A DNA stretch of 64,000 nucleotides from JAWVFN01 sp963696625 (GCA_963696625.1 CAVOKZ010000034.1:33271-97270), one strand, 5' to 3'. Positions 53,712 through 62,988 are shown, numbered from the stretch's first letter. Notes: generated by a model not told the origin, from the sequence alone. Program-made: numbers and translations.

Positions 53712-54530
53712 TGTCGACTTGATGGTCGCCGAGACTGCCGCGCGGCAGCACGGGCTGGTGACGACAGCGCAGCTACGCGAGGCGGGCCTGGGCGCGACGG
53801 GCGTATCCCGTCGCGCGGCCGCCGGCCGTCTCCACCGCCTTCATCGCGGGGTTTACGCGGTTGGCCACACGCGACTCAGCTTCGAAGGCCGCTGCCTCGC
53901 CGCCGTGCTTGCGCTCGGAGACGGCGCCACTCTCAGCCATGCCAGCGCCGCGGCGGTCTGGGGCATGCTGCGACCTGCGTCGGGGCCGGTTCACGTCACC
54001 GTTTCCACCGACGCCGGGCGGGCGCGACGCGACGGCATCACAATCCACCGCTCACAGCTCGATGCAGGTGCGGTGACGAGCCACCACTGCATCTCATTAA
54101 CCCGCCCCGCCAGAACCCTCCGGACCTCCCACGCACCTCTTCCCCAGCCGCAGTTCGGCGCGCCACGCGACAGGCCGTCGATCTGCGGCTGGTCGCCGAG
54201 GCAGACCTCGACCGCGGCCCCGAGCTCACCCGCAGCGAGCTCGAGCGCCTCTTCCTGGCGCTTTGCCGTCGGCGGCGCCTGCCGCCGCCCGAGGTCAACG
54301 TCCGGGTGGGGCCCTACGAGGTGGACTTCCTCTGGCGCTCGCAATCGGTGATCGTCGAGACCGACGGCTTCGAGTTTCATGGCAACCGGTTGGCCTTCGA
54401 GTCCGACCGTGCCCGGGATGCCGCGCTCCAGGCAGCGGGCTTGGGAGTCCTCCGGTTCACGTACCGGCAGCTGCGCGACTCACCCGCGAGCGTCGCCGGC
54501 TCCTTGCGTGCCGTGATCGGGCGCCGCTGA
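53692..54530 (+). pseudogene. AbiEi-type HTH plus DUF559 (Vsr-like) nuclease protein, frameshifted
   Basis: The N-terminus is the AbiEi antitoxin HTH (ETAARQHGLVTTAQLREAGLG, RRAAAGRLHRLHRGVYAVGH). The C-terminus in another frame is a DUF559 nuclease: RATRQAVDLRLVAEADLDRG, RRRRLPPPEVNVRVGPYEVDFLWRSQSVIVETDGFEFHG split, and FRL-like RDAALQAAGLGVLRFTYRQL. The frames join near 54118 (ACCCTCCGGACCTC), where one base seems to be missing from T-L-L-D-L. Corrected length about 280 aa, normal for this actinobacterial family. GC-poorer than its neighbours. Either truly broken or a sequence error. Confidence 0.72.
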
Positions 54531-54552
54531 TAGCCCCCATATCCTCTGGAGC

Positions 54553-57192
54553 GTGCCCGCCGACACCGCAGCCAAGAAGCCCGCGGCAAAGAAGACCGCC
54601 AAGCCCGAGCTGTTCCTGATCGACGGCAACAGCCTCGCCTACCGTGCGTTTTTCGCGCTGCCGGAGTCGATCGCGACCCACGACGGGCGGCCGACCAACG
54701 CGATCTACGGGCTGGCGTCGATGTTCGCCAAGATGCTCACCGACTTTCACCCTTCGGCGGTCGTCGTCTGCTGGGACGCGGGCTGGTCCGGGCGGGAGAA
54801 GACCTACGAGCCCTACAAGGCCCAGCGCAAGCCGCGCCCCGACCTGCTCAAGGAGCAGTGGCCGCACTTCATGCCGGTATGCGAGGCGTTCGGCTTCACC
54901 AACATCAGAGTCGAGGGCTTCGAGGCCGACGACGTGATCGCCACGCTGACCAAGCGCGCTAAAGAGCAGGGGATCGACGTGATGGTGGTGTCGGGCGATC
55001 GCGACGTCTACCAACTGGTCGAGGACGGGGTGCGCGTTATGACGACCTCCCGCGGCGTCACCGACACCAAGATCTACGACGCCGAGGGCGTGGTCGAGCG
55101 CTACGGGGTGCCGCCGGAGCTCGTGACCGATCTGATCGGCCTCAAGGGCGACACCTCCGACAACATCCCCGGCGTCCCCGGGATCGGCGACAAGACCGCC
55201 GCCGCGCTGCTTCAGGAGTTCGGCTCGCTCGAGGACGTGCTCGCCAACGTCGACAAGATCTCCGGCGCCAAGCGCAAGGAGAACCTGACCAACCACGCCG
55301 ACGATGCGCGCGTCTCGAAGCAGCTCGCAACCGCGGTGACCGACATCGACATCGAGCTCGACCTCGACGATCTGATGGCGAAGAAGATGGATCGCGGCCG
55401 GCTGCGCGAGGTCGCGCGCGAGTTCGAGCTGCGGGTCGTGATCGAGCGCATGGAGGAGGAGCTCGGCGCCGACTTCATCCCCGAGGGAGGAGGGGCCGCC
55501 GAGGTCTTCGAGGTCAGCTCGGAATCGGGCGAGATCGCCGACCTCGCCAAGGGGCCGATCGCGATCGCCGTGGCCGGCGGCACCTGGTCGGCGGCTGACG
55601 CGAAGAAGGTCGTCAGCGGCGAGTTCGGCGAGGCGGCCGAACTTGCGAAGGCGATCGGCGACCGGCCGCTGATCGGCCACGATCTCAAGTCGCTCGCCGG
55701 TGGCGCCAGTCACGGGCTGCTCGCCGCCGCCGAAGGCAAACTCGACCTCGAGCACGACACGATGGTCGCCGCCTACCTCCTCGACCCGGCGCGGCGCACC
55801 TACGACCTGATCGAGATCGGCGCCCAGCGTGGGCTCGCCGCCGCCTCGGCGGGCGACGGCGACGAGGCCCAGCTCGAGCTCGGCGAAGAGCCGCCGCCCG
55901 ATCCGGCCGCCGAGGCCCGGCTGGTCTGGGAGATCGCCGAGCTCCAGCGCAAGGGCTTGAAGGAAAACGGGCTCGAGCAGCTGATGAACGAGGTCGAGAT
56001 GCCGCTCGTCGACGTGCTCGCCGAGATGGAGCGGGTGGGAGTGATGCTCGACGCCGAGCGCCTCGCCGAGATCGGCAAGGGCTTCAGCAAGCGGATCGCG
56101 AAGCTCGAGAAGGACATCTACCGCCTCGCCGGCAAGGAGTTCACGATCGGCTCCCCGCAGCAGCTCGCCGAGGTCCTGTTCGACGAGCTCAAGCTCTCGA
56201 AGAAGCGGCGCGGCAAGACCGGTTTCTCGACCGACGCCCGCGTGCTCTCGCAGATCCGCGAGGAGCACGAGATCGTCGCCCAGATCGAGGAATGGCGTGA
56301 GCTGACCAAGCTGAAGAGCACCTACCTCGACGCGCTGCCCGAGCTGATCGACTCCGACAGCGGGCGCATCCACACGACCTTCAATCAGACCGCGACCGCG
56401 ACCGGGCGCCTCTCGAGCACCAACCCCAATCTCCAGAACATTCCGATCCGCTCCGAGGAGGGCCGGCCGATTCGCTCGTGCTTCGTCGCGCCCCGGGGGC
56501 AGCGGCTGCTCTCGGCCGACTACAACCAGATCGAGCTGCGCATCCTCGCCCACATCGCCGGCGAGGACGCGCTGCGCGAGATCTTCAAGGAGGGCGTCGA
56601 CGTCCACACGGCGACTGCGGCCGAGATCCTCGGCGCCGACCCCGAGAACGTCAGCCCGTCAGAGCGCTCCAAGGCGAAGATGGTCAACTACGGGATCGCC
56701 TACGGGCTGTCGGCCTACGGGCTCGCCGATCGCCTCGCGATCTCCGAGGACGAGGCCGGCGCCTACATCGAGCGCTACTTCGAGCGCTTCCCGAAGGTGC
56801 AGGAGTACATCACCAGGACGATCGAGCAGGCCCGCGGGGACGGCTACGTCTCGACTCTGCTCGGCCGCCGCCGCCCGATCCCCGAGCTGAAATCGGGGCG
56901 CCCCCAGACCCGCAGCCAGGGCGAGCGGCTCGCGGTCAACATGCCGATCCAGGGCACCTCGGCCGACATCATCAAGCTGGCCATGGTCCGCGCCGACAAG
57001 GCGCTCGCCGCATCCGACTTGAAGACGCGGCTCGTGCTCCAGATCCACGACGAGCTGCTGTTCGAAGGCCCGCTGAAGGAGATGGAAGCGGCGGGCGAGC
57101 TCGTCGAGGAAGCGATGTGCGCCGCCTTCGAGCTCGACCCGCCGCTCGCCGTCGAGATCGGCGTCGGCAAGGATTGGCTGGCCGCCAAATAG
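54553..57192 (+). CDS. polA: DNA polymerase I
   Basis: 879 aa, GTG start. 5' nuclease domain: LIDGNSLAYRAFFALP, VVVCWDAGWSGREKTYEPYKAQRK, GLKGDTSDNIPGVPGIGDKTAAALL. The 3'-5' exonuclease region (about 315-470) lacks the DxE motif (IAIAVAGGTWSAADA), so proofreading is lost, as in Taq polymerase. Polymerase motifs A (LLSADYNQIELRILAHIAGE), B (RSKAKMVNYGIAYGL) and C (LQIHDELLFEG) are intact. It acts in repair and lagging-strand maturation. Confidence 0.97.
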   Translation: MPADTAAKKPAAKKTAKPELFLIDGNSLAYRAFFALPESIATHDGRPTNAIYGLASMFAKMLTDFHPSAVVVCWDAGWSGREKTYEPYKAQRKPRPDLLKEQWPHFMPVCEAFGFTNIRVEGFEADDVIATLTKRAKEQGIDVMVVSGDRDVYQLVEDGVRVMTTSRGVTDTKIYDAEGVVERYGVPPELVTDLIGLKGDTSDNIPGVPGIGDKTAAALLQEFGSLEDVLANVDKISGAKRKENLTNHADDARVSKQLATAVTDIDIELDLDDLMAKKMDRGRLREVAREFELRVVIERMEEELGADFIPEGGGAAEVFEVSSESGEIADLAKGPIAIAVAGGTWSAADAKKVVSGEFGEAAELAKAIGDRPLIGHDLKSLAGGASHGLLAAAEGKLDLEHDTMVAAYLLDPARRTYDLIEIGAQRGLAAASAGDGDEAQLELGEEPPPDPAAEARLVWEIAELQRKGLKENGLEQLMNEVEMPLVDVLAEMERVGVMLDAERLAEIGKGFSKRIAKLEKDIYRLAGKEFTIGSPQQLAEVLFDELKLSKKRRGKTGFSTDARVLSQIREEHEIVAQIEEWRELTKLKSTYLDALPELIDSDSGRIHTTFNQTATATGRLSSTNPNLQNIPIRSEEGRPIRSCFVAPRGQRLLSADYNQIELRILAHIAGEDALREIFKEGVDVHTATAAEILGADPENVSPSERSKAKMVNYGIAYGLSAYGLADRLAISEDEAGAYIERYFERFPKVQEYITRTIEQARGDGYVSTLLGRRRPIPELKSGRPQTRSQGERLAVNMPIQGTSADIIKLAMVRADKALAASDLKTRLVLQIHDELLFEGPLKEMEAAGELVEEAMCAAFELDPPLAVEIGVGKDWLAAK

Positions 57193-57214
57193 CCAGGCGA
57201 GAGAAAGCGCCGGC

Positions 57215-58042
57215 TCAGGCGAGCAGGGCTTCGAGCCGGTCGGCGAGCGCACCGACCGCCGGTCGCTCGGACGGGCTCTTCGCGAGGCAATCCGCGAGCA
57301 GATCGATCAGGGCTCGCGGCGCCCTTCGGAGGTCGGAGATCCGCGGCGCCGGCTCCCCGAGCTGCGGGTACGCGCCTCGGCGGGCGCCGGGGAACGGCGG
57401 GCTGCCGGTCGCCGCCTCGAACAGCGTCGCGCCGATGCCCCAGACGTCGGCTGCTTCGCCGACGACGTCGCCGCGGGCCTGCTCCGGCGGCAGATAGCCG
57501 CTCGTCCCGAGGCCCCGCGGCGCCCGCCCCGGAGGGCGCGCGAGGCTGAGGTCGATGACCTTGGCGGTCCCCGCGTGGGCGATCACGTTGGCGGGCTTGA
57601 GGTCGAGGTGGAGCTGGCCCCGCGTGTGCAGGTAGCCGATCGCAGAGCAGAGCTGGAGGCCGAGCTCGGCGATGTCGGCGACTGAAAGCCGGCGCCGGGC
57701 GGTCTCGATCATGTGGGCGAGGGTCTGCCCGGGCAGGGTCTCGAGGATCAGGACCGGCTCCGGCGTCGGGAGCAGCTCATAGGCACGCACGATGTTGGGG
57801 TGGGCGAGGGCGAGCAGCAGCCGGCCTTCGTTCTCGAGCCGCGCCTGGACCCGCTCCTCGGGGCGATCCGGGCGGGCGAGCTTGGCGATCGCGCGGCAGT
57901 CGCGCTCGAGGCTCCAGACGTCGTAGACGTCGAGCGCTTCGGCGCGGCTGAGGTGGGCGATCACCTCGTAGCCCGGGGCGAGCATCTCGCCCTCGGCCAG
58001 CACCGCAGCCGCGCCTCGGCGCTCGGCGGTGGCGGGGCTCAC
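57215..58042 (-). CDS. Serine/threonine protein kinase, soluble
   Basis: 275 aa, kinase domain only, with no membrane helix. VAIK-type Lys in CRAIAKLARPD, catalytic loop HTRGQLHLDLKPANVIAH (HLD in place of HRD), metal site KVIDLSLARPP (DLS in place of DFG), activation region GTSGYLPPEQARGDVVGEAADVWGIGATLFE. The glycine-rich loop is poor (HLSRAEALDVYDV). It is predicted active but divergent. It overlaps the ABC exporter gene by 4 bp (ATGA), so the two are co-translated. Confidence 0.88.
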   Translation of the reverse strand: MSPATAERRGAAAVLAEGEMLAPGYEVIAHLSRAEALDVYDVWSLERDCRAIAKLARPDRPEERVQARLENEGRLLLALAHPNIVRAYELLPTPEPVLILETLPGQTLAHMIETARRRLSVADIAELGLQLCSAIGYLHTRGQLHLDLKPANVIAHAGTAKVIDLSLARPPGRAPRGLGTSGYLPPEQARGDVVGEAADVWGIGATLFEAATGSPPFPGARRGAYPQLGEPAPRISDLRRAPRALIDLLADCLAKSPSERPAVGALADRLEALLA

Positions 58043-59898
58043 GCCGTCACCTCCGCCATCTCGACTCGGTCGGGGTCGAGCTTCTCTCCATGGTGGAGCG
58101 CATAGAGCCTCGCGTAGGCGCCCCCGAGCGCGACCAGCTCGCGGTGGGAGCCCGCCTCGATCACCTCGCCGCCGTCGAGCACGGCGATCTGGTCGGCCTC
58201 GCGAACGGTGATCAGGTTGTGGGAGATGACGATCGTCGTGCGGCCGGCCATCAGCCTCCGCAGCGGGGCGATGATCCGCTGCGTCGATTCGGCGTCGACG
58301 CCGGTGGTCGGCTCGTCGAGGACCAGGACCGGGGCGTCGCGGACCATCGCCCGGGCGATCGCGATCCGCTGGCGCTGGCCGCCGGACAGGAGCCGGCCCT
58401 TTTGGCCGACCACCGTGTCGTAGCCGCCGGGGAGCTCGGAGATGAAGTCGTGGGCGTCGGCGGCCCTGGCCGCCGCTTCGATCTCGGCCGCGCTCGCTCC
58501 TTCGCGGCCGTAGCCGATGTTCTCGCTGATCGTCCCGTCGAAGACGAGGCCCTCCTGGAGCAGGAGCGCCACGTTGTCGCGTACGGTCGACAACGAGAGG
58601 TCTCGCACGTCAACGCCGTCGAGGCTGATGCTGCCCGCCGACGGGTCATAGAAGCGCAGCAGCAGCTTCGCCAGCGTCGATTTGCCCGCGCCGCTCGAGC
58701 CGACCAGGGCGAGGGTCTGACCCGGCTCGACGGCGAGCGAGACGCCGTGGAGCGCCTCGCGCTCGGCGCTCGGGTAGCTGAAGCCGACGTCGTCGATCCG
58801 GACCGCGCCACGCGCGCGGCCCAGCGCCACCGGGTGGGCGGGCTCGTCGACCGAAGGCCGCTCGTCGAGCAGCTCGATCACCCGCTCGGCGGCGGCCGAG
58901 GCGGCGTAGATGCGGTTGACGAGGCGGCTCATGCCGCGCACCGGGCTGTAGAGCTGGGTGAGGAAGGTCATGAACACGAGCAGACCGCCGAGCGTCAGAT
59001 GACCCTGAGAGAGCTCCCAGGTGCCGAGGGCGATCACGAGAAGGCCGCCGCCGAGCTCGATCACGTCGATCAGCGGGGTGTAGAGGGCCTTGATCCGGGT
59101 CGAGGCCATCTCGGCGGCGTAGGCGCCGAGGTTCTCGCGGTGGAAGCGGTCGGTCTCGGTCTGCTCGCGGCCGTAGGCCTGGACCAGCGCGGGGTTCGAG
59201 AGGCTCTGCTCGGCGACGCTCGTGATCGAGCCGCTGCGGCGGCGCTTCTCGCGCGAGGCGGCCTTGATCAGCCGCGAGAAGTGGCGGGCGGCGAGCCAGA
59301 AGAGCGGCGCCACGATCAGCGACACCAGCGCCAGGTCCCACTGCAAGTAGAAGAGCGCGGCCGAGAAGAAGACGATCCGCAGGCCGTAGGAGAGGAAGTC
59401 GGTGACCCCGGAGAGGACGAAGGCCTCGATCGCGGCGATGTCGCCGGTGAGGCGGGAAAGCACGTCGCCGAGCTTGCGGCGGTCGAAGAAGTCGAGCGAA
59501 AGGCTCTGGACGTGGCTGAAGAAGCCGGTCCGCAAGTCGAGCAGAAACCGCTCGCCGATCCAGGAGGCGAGCAGCTCGTCGGCGAAGCCGAGGGCGCCGG
59601 CCGCCAGCGTCAGGCCGATGTAGGCGAGGGCGATCCAGGCGAAGGGGCCGAAGTCGTGCGGGACTAGAACGTCGTCGACGACGAGCTTGAACATCCAGAT
59701 CGACGCGGCGTCGACCAAAGGCACCGCGACGATGAAGACGAGGCCGAGGCCGATCCAGCGGCGGTAGGGCCGCGCGTAGGGCCAGAAGCGGCGGAAGATC
59801 TCGCGCACCGGAACCGGAGGGGCGGCGGCGACGAGCGCCTGCCGCCCCTCGCGCGGATCCGGTGTGAGCAGCCCGCTTACGCGGCTGCGAATTCCCAT
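58039..59898 (-). CDS. ABC exporter, fused permease-ATPase (MsbA/lipid/peptide type)
   Basis: 619 aa half-transporter. Six-helix ABC membrane domain (about 35-330), then ATPase: Walker A LVGSSGAGKSTLAKLLLRF, signature LLSGGQRQRIAIARAMVRD, Walker B VLVLDEPTTGVDAEST and H-loop IVISHNL. No peptidase C39 domain is seen. Substrate unknown. It lies five bases after a tiny Ser/Asn-rich protein gene and overlaps a kinase gene. Confidence 0.93.
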   Translation of the reverse strand: MGIRSRVSGLLTPDPREGRQALVAAAPPVPVREIFRRFWPYARPYRRWIGLGLVFIVAVPLVDAASIWMFKLVVDDVLVPHDFGPFAWIALAYIGLTLAAGALGFADELLASWIGERFLLDLRTGFFSHVQSLSLDFFDRRKLGDVLSRLTGDIAAIEAFVLSGVTDFLSYGLRIVFFSAALFYLQWDLALVSLIVAPLFWLAARHFSRLIKAASREKRRRSGSITSVAEQSLSNPALVQAYGREQTETDRFHRENLGAYAAEMASTRIKALYTPLIDVIELGGGLLVIALGTWELSQGHLTLGGLLVFMTFLTQLYSPVRGMSRLVNRIYAASAAAERVIELLDERPSVDEPAHPVALGRARGAVRIDDVGFSYPSAEREALHGVSLAVEPGQTLALVGSSGAGKSTLAKLLLRFYDPSAGSISLDGVDVRDLSLSTVRDNVALLLQEGLVFDGTISENIGYGREGASAAEIEAAARAADAHDFISELPGGYDTVVGQKGRLLSGGQRQRIAIARAMVRDAPVLVLDEPTTGVDAESTQRIIAPLRRLMAGRTTIVISHNLITVREADQIAVLDGGEVIEAGSHRELVALGGAYARLYALHHGEKLDPDRVEMAEVTA

Positions 59899-59903
59899 CA
59901 GCG

Positions 59904-60062
59904 TCAGGCGTCGCTGCCGCTGTTGGAGGTCGAGTTCGAGTTCGAAACGGAGTTCGAGTTCGAACCGCTGTTGCTCGTGCCGGTCGAGCCGCTGGCCGGA
60001 TCAGTGGGGGCGAAGGCCCCTCGGTTGCGGCGCCTGCGGCGACGACGGTGTCGACCTGCCAT
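59904..60062 (-). CDS. Small Arg-rich/Ser-Asn-repeat protein, 52 aa
   Basis: ATG with a strong AAGGAG ribosome binding site nine bases upstream. The protein is [17 protein letters not shown], then APTDPASGSTGTSN, then a tail of repeated S-N dipeptides ending GSDA. It has no Cys and no membrane segment. No family is recognised. It sits immediately before the ABC exporter gene and after the sigma factor gene, all on the minus strand. The good ribosome binding site makes it a likely real gene; a role as exported or modified peptide is speculation. Confidence 0.6.
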   Translation of the reverse strand: MAGRHRRRRRRRNRGAFAPTDPASGSTGTSNSGSNSNSVSNSNSTSNSGSDA

Positions 60063-60150
60063 GTTGATCTCACTCCTTTGATTCGGGAACAGGGACTGGG
60101 GCTTCTAACCCGGTCCCGCGGTGAAGATCACTCGAATAAGTGAGTAGTTC

Positions 60151-61287
60151 TCAGTCGTCGTCGGGTTCGCTGCCCGACCCCGATGAGCCTGAGCCCGACG
60201 AATCGATTTCCCCGGATCCCGAGCTCGACGAGCCGGAGCCCGACGAGCCGGAGCCCGACGAGCCGGAGCCCGAGGAGCCGGAGCCGTCGCCGTCGTCGCC
60301 GGACCCGGAGGACTCCGAGCCGCTGCCCGAGTGAGAGTCGTCGGAGCCATCGCCACGGCCCGAGCCCGAGCTGCCGTGGCCGGAGTCGTCGTCTCCGGAG
60401 CCGTCGCCGCGGCCACCGCGGTCGTCGCTTCCGCGGCCGCCGTGGTCATCGCCGGGCTCGCTCTCGCCCGGGCCGCTGGTGGAAGAAGTGGGTGCAGCGC
60501 GGTGGGCGGCGCCGCGATCGGGCGCGGCGTCGGCCTTGTGGTTCTCCTGGATCGCCACCCCGGCGGCGCTGGTGCCCGCGACGAGCAGAGCCGCGATCCC
60601 CGCCTTCGCGCCGAGCCCCAGACCGGTGCCGGCGCCGGCGCCCGCGACGACGCCGGCGCCGTCGGGTCCGATGCCCATAGCCAGGGCTCGCAGCAGCGGC
60701 AGCGGCACCAGCATGCCGGCGCCGTTCCTGAGCGCGGTGCGGGCGCGGTGGATCGACTGGCGCACGGCGCCGCCGCTGATGCCGAGCGATTTGGCGATCT
60801 GCTCGTGCGAGAGGCCCTCGAGCTCGCGCATCACGATCGCGGCGCGCTGGGACTCGGGAAGGTCGGCAAGGCCGGCCATCAGCGATTCCACCTGGCGGCG
60901 GCGCTCGATCGTCTCGATCGGGTCCTCGCCGCCGGCCAGCCGTTCATCCAGCTCGGCGCTCGCCGGCGGCCCGTCGCGGAGCTCGTTGAGCGCCGTGTTG
61001 CGGACGATCCGGTAGAGCCAGGGCTTGAGCTTGATCTCCTTCTCGGAGCCCTTGAGCGCGACGAACGCCTTCGAGAAGGCGTCCTGGGTGACGTCCTCCG
61101 CCCGCTGACGGGTGACGATCGCGCCCGCGTAGCGCTGCAGCGGCTTGCCGTAGCGCCGCACGATCTCCTCGAACGCGGCCTCGCTGCCGTCGCGGGCGAG
61201 CTTGACCAGGCGCCCGTCCGGCTGCAGTCGCAGGGCGGGGCCGGCGAGCAGGCGCGGCGCAAACGATTGGGCGGGCGGCGGGTTCAC
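60151..61287 (-). CDS. ECF-type sigma factor with membrane segment and Ser/Gly/Asp-rich tail
   Basis: 378 aa. Sigma region 2 (FEEIVRRYGKPLQRYAGAIVTRQRAEDVTQDAFSKAFVAL in two blocks, LKPWLYRIVRNTALNELRD) and region 4 (LADLPESQRAAIVMRELEGLSHEQIAKSLGISGGAVRQSIHRAR) occupy 25-190. A hydrophobic Gly/Ala segment (about 208-250, GLGLGAKAGIAALLVAGTSAAGVA) follows, then about 125 residues of low complexity, rich in Gly, Ser and Asp, with GSGSS repeats. A sigma factor with its own membrane anchor and outside tail suggests built-in control. Confidence 0.85.
   Translation of the reverse strand: MNPPPAQSFAPRLLAGPALRLQPDGRLVKLARDGSEAAFEEIVRRYGKPLQRYAGAIVTRQRAEDVTQDAFSKAFVALKGSEKEIKLKPWLYRIVRNTALNELRDGPPASAELDERLAGGEDPIETIERRRQVESLMAGLADLPESQRAAIVMRELEGLSHEQIAKSLGISGGAVRQSIHRARTALRNGAGMLVPLPLLRALAMGIGPDGAGVVAGAGAGTGLGLGAKAGIAALLVAGTSAAGVAIQENHKADAAPDRGAAHRAAPTSSTSGPGESEPGDDHGGRGSDDRGGRGDGSGDDDSGHGSSGSGRGDGSDDSHSGSGSESSGSGDDGDGSGSSGSGSSGSGSSGSGSSSSGSGEIDSSGSGSSGSGSEPDDD
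60227..60286. repeat. 15-bp tandem repeat, 4 units (coding GSGSS)
   Basis: Four units of GACGAGCCGGAGCCC (the last with two changes) encode the GSGSS repeats in the tail of the sigma factor. Copy number can change without breaking the frame. Confidence 0.8.
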
Positions 61288-61383
61288 GATCGGTTCGATA
61301 GATATGACAGCAGGTGCCGGGTTTCTACTCCCGGATACGAAGACAAGAACACGAACGGATGGCCAAGATCACGCGCGAATTCC

Positions 61384-61827
61384 ATGGATAAGAGCGCCGC
61401 CGTCGTCGTCATGGCCGTGGTCGGCGGCTGCATCGCGCTGCAGGCGCCGATCAACGCGGGCCTCGGCAAGACGACCGGCAGCTACCCGGCGGCGTTCATC
61501 TCGTTCGCGGTCGGGACCCTGATCCTCGGGGTGATCGTCGTTCTTTCGGGCAAGGCGAGCGGCGTCACCGACGTAACCACCGTCAGCTGGTACTACCTGC
61601 TCGGCGGGGCGCTCGGCGCGGCCTACGTGTTCGCGGCGCTCTCGCTGGTGCCGACGATCGGCGCCGGCGGCGTCGCCGCCGCGACGGTCACCGGCCAGCT
61701 CACGCTCTCGGTCGTCCTCGACCGCATCGGCTTCCTCGGGCTCGACGAGGTGGCGTTCAGCCAGGAACGGATTCTCGGCGTCGTCCTGCTGATGGCAGGG
61801 ACTTTTCTGGTCGTAGCCGGGAAGTGA
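61384..61827 (+). CDS. DMT-superfamily (YdcZ/DUF606) membrane protein
   Basis: 147 aa, about five hydrophobic helices: VVVMAVVGGCIALQAPINAGLGKTTGSYPAAFISF at the start, then TLILGVIVVLSG, YYLLGGALGAAYVFAAL, and ILGVVLLMAGTFLVVAGK. The QAPINAxLG motif marks the DUF606 group of small transporters, whose substrate is mostly unknown. It is divergent from the sigma factor, separated by 96 bp. Confidence 0.88.
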   Translation: MDKSAAVVVMAVVGGCIALQAPINAGLGKTTGSYPAAFISFAVGTLILGVIVVLSGKASGVTDVTTVSWYYLLGGALGAAYVFAALSLVPTIGAGGVAAATVTGQLTLSVVLDRIGFLGLDEVAFSQERILGVVLLMAGTFLVVAGK

Positions 61828-62988
61828 TCAGGCAGCCACGCCGCCGATACGGTCCACTTGGGGCGAACTCTTTTCCGACACCCCCGGACGCGAGGCGCAG
61901 GAGGTGTCGGTTGGCGGCGGCGCGATGCGGAGGTAGTGGCCGAAGGACCAGTCGATGAACCGCTTCCTTGCGGCCACACGCACGACCGCGCGCTGAACGC
62001 GTGCCGGAAGGCGGGGGAGGAGGCGCTGGGCGCGGAGCATCCAGCGGAACTTCCACTCGTGCTTGTCGGCGAACGAGGCGTAGTCGGCGAGCGCCGCGCC
62101 GCGGGTCTTCAAGCCGGCGTGGACGGCGCGCAGCTCGTCGCCGAGCGCGATGCCGAAGTAGAGCGCCGTGCGGATTCCCTCGGCGGTGAGCGGCAGGCAG
62201 TGGCCGGCCGAGTCGCCGCAGAAGAAGACGATGTCCTCGGTCGCGGGACGCATCTTGTGGGGGATCCAGTTGCCCTGGTAGCGCACCCGGTCGCGCTCGA
62301 GGTCCTCGGCGAGCAGCTCGGTCGTGTCGCGGACGTGGAAGCGGGGATCGAACGAGCCGACGCCGATCCGCTGTTCGCCTGCCGCGGGGAAGCTCCAGCC
62401 GTAGCCGGCGGGCACGTAGCGGCGGTCGATCCAGACCTCGAGGTCGTCGCTGAGGCCCTCGGGGTGGACCTCGAGCCCGCGCGATAGCGGCGCGTCAGGG
62501 GGCTGGAAGCCGCCGTCGGAGGCGAGCACCCGGCGCCAGCCGAGTGCGTCGACGATCAGCGGCGCGCTGAGATCGCCGCGGTCGGTGTGCACGGTCTCGC
62601 CGGTGCGGCCCTCGACCTTGGCGGTCTCGAAGGAGGCGTCGTTCTGGTCGTCGAGAAGCCGGCAGAGCTCGCGGTAGTCGAAGGTCGAGAAGGTCCAGGG
62701 CAGCTCGTAGCGCGAGGTGCCGTGCGGCGTGTGGACGACGAGCTCGCCGAACTCCTGGCGCTTTGAGCCCTCGAGCCCGAGCGCCTCGAGCCAGGCCGTC
62801 GGGATCCCGCAGGCCGAGGTCTGGCGCTCGCCGATCTCGTAGCGGTCGAGGATCATCGCTCGCGCCCCCGAGCCGGCGAGCTGCCGGGCGACGGCGAGGC
62901 CGGCGAAGCTGGCGCCGCAGATCAGGACGTCGTATTCGCCGCCGAGCGGGACACGCTCGGGACCGCGCTTGGTCGCACGCTTGGGCAT
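61828..62988 (-). CDS. FAD-dependent oxidoreductase, geranylgeranyl-reductase-like
   Basis: About 386 aa from ATG (MPKRATKRGP). Dinucleotide fold YDVLICGASFAGLAVARQLAGSG, then ERQTSACGIPTAWL, a middle VDALGWRRVLA, and the second FAD motif FFCGDSAGHCLPLTAEGIRTALYFG. Family members reduce isoprenoid chains or act as flavin monooxygenases. The last 22 residues (SCASRPGVSEKSSPQVDRIGG) come from the dispersed short element and may replace the original terminus. Confidence 0.87.
   Translation of the reverse strand: MPKRATKRGPERVPLGGEYDVLICGASFAGLAVARQLAGSGARAMILDRYEIGERQTSACGIPTAWLEALGLEGSKRQEFGELVVHTPHGTSRYELPWTFSTFDYRELCRLLDDQNDASFETAKVEGRTGETVHTDRGDLSAPLIVDALGWRRVLASDGGFQPPDAPLSRGLEVHPEGLSDDLEVWIDRRYVPAGYGWSFPAAGEQRIGVGSFDPRFHVRDTTELLAEDLERDRVRYQGNWIPHKMRPATEDIVFFCGDSAGHCLPLTAEGIRTALYFGIALGDELRAVHAGLKTRGAALADYASFADKHEWKFRWMLRAQRLLPRLPARVQRAVVRVAARKRFIDWSFGHYLRIAPPPTDTSCASRPGVSEKSSPQVDRIGGVAA
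61839..61906 (-). repeat. Dispersed short element, inverted copy at the 3' end of the FAD reductase
   Basis: On the minus strand, CTCCTGCGCCTCGCGTCCGG is followed 30 bp later by GTGGACCGTATCGGCGG. It encodes the C-terminal SCASRPG...VDRIGG. It has the same two-block order as in leuS and comEC. Confidence 0.55.

Noticed and set aside
60140..60334. Plus-strand Glu/Pro/Ser repeat protein
   Set aside because: It is the antisense of the GSGSS tail of the sigma factor and has no ribosome binding site.
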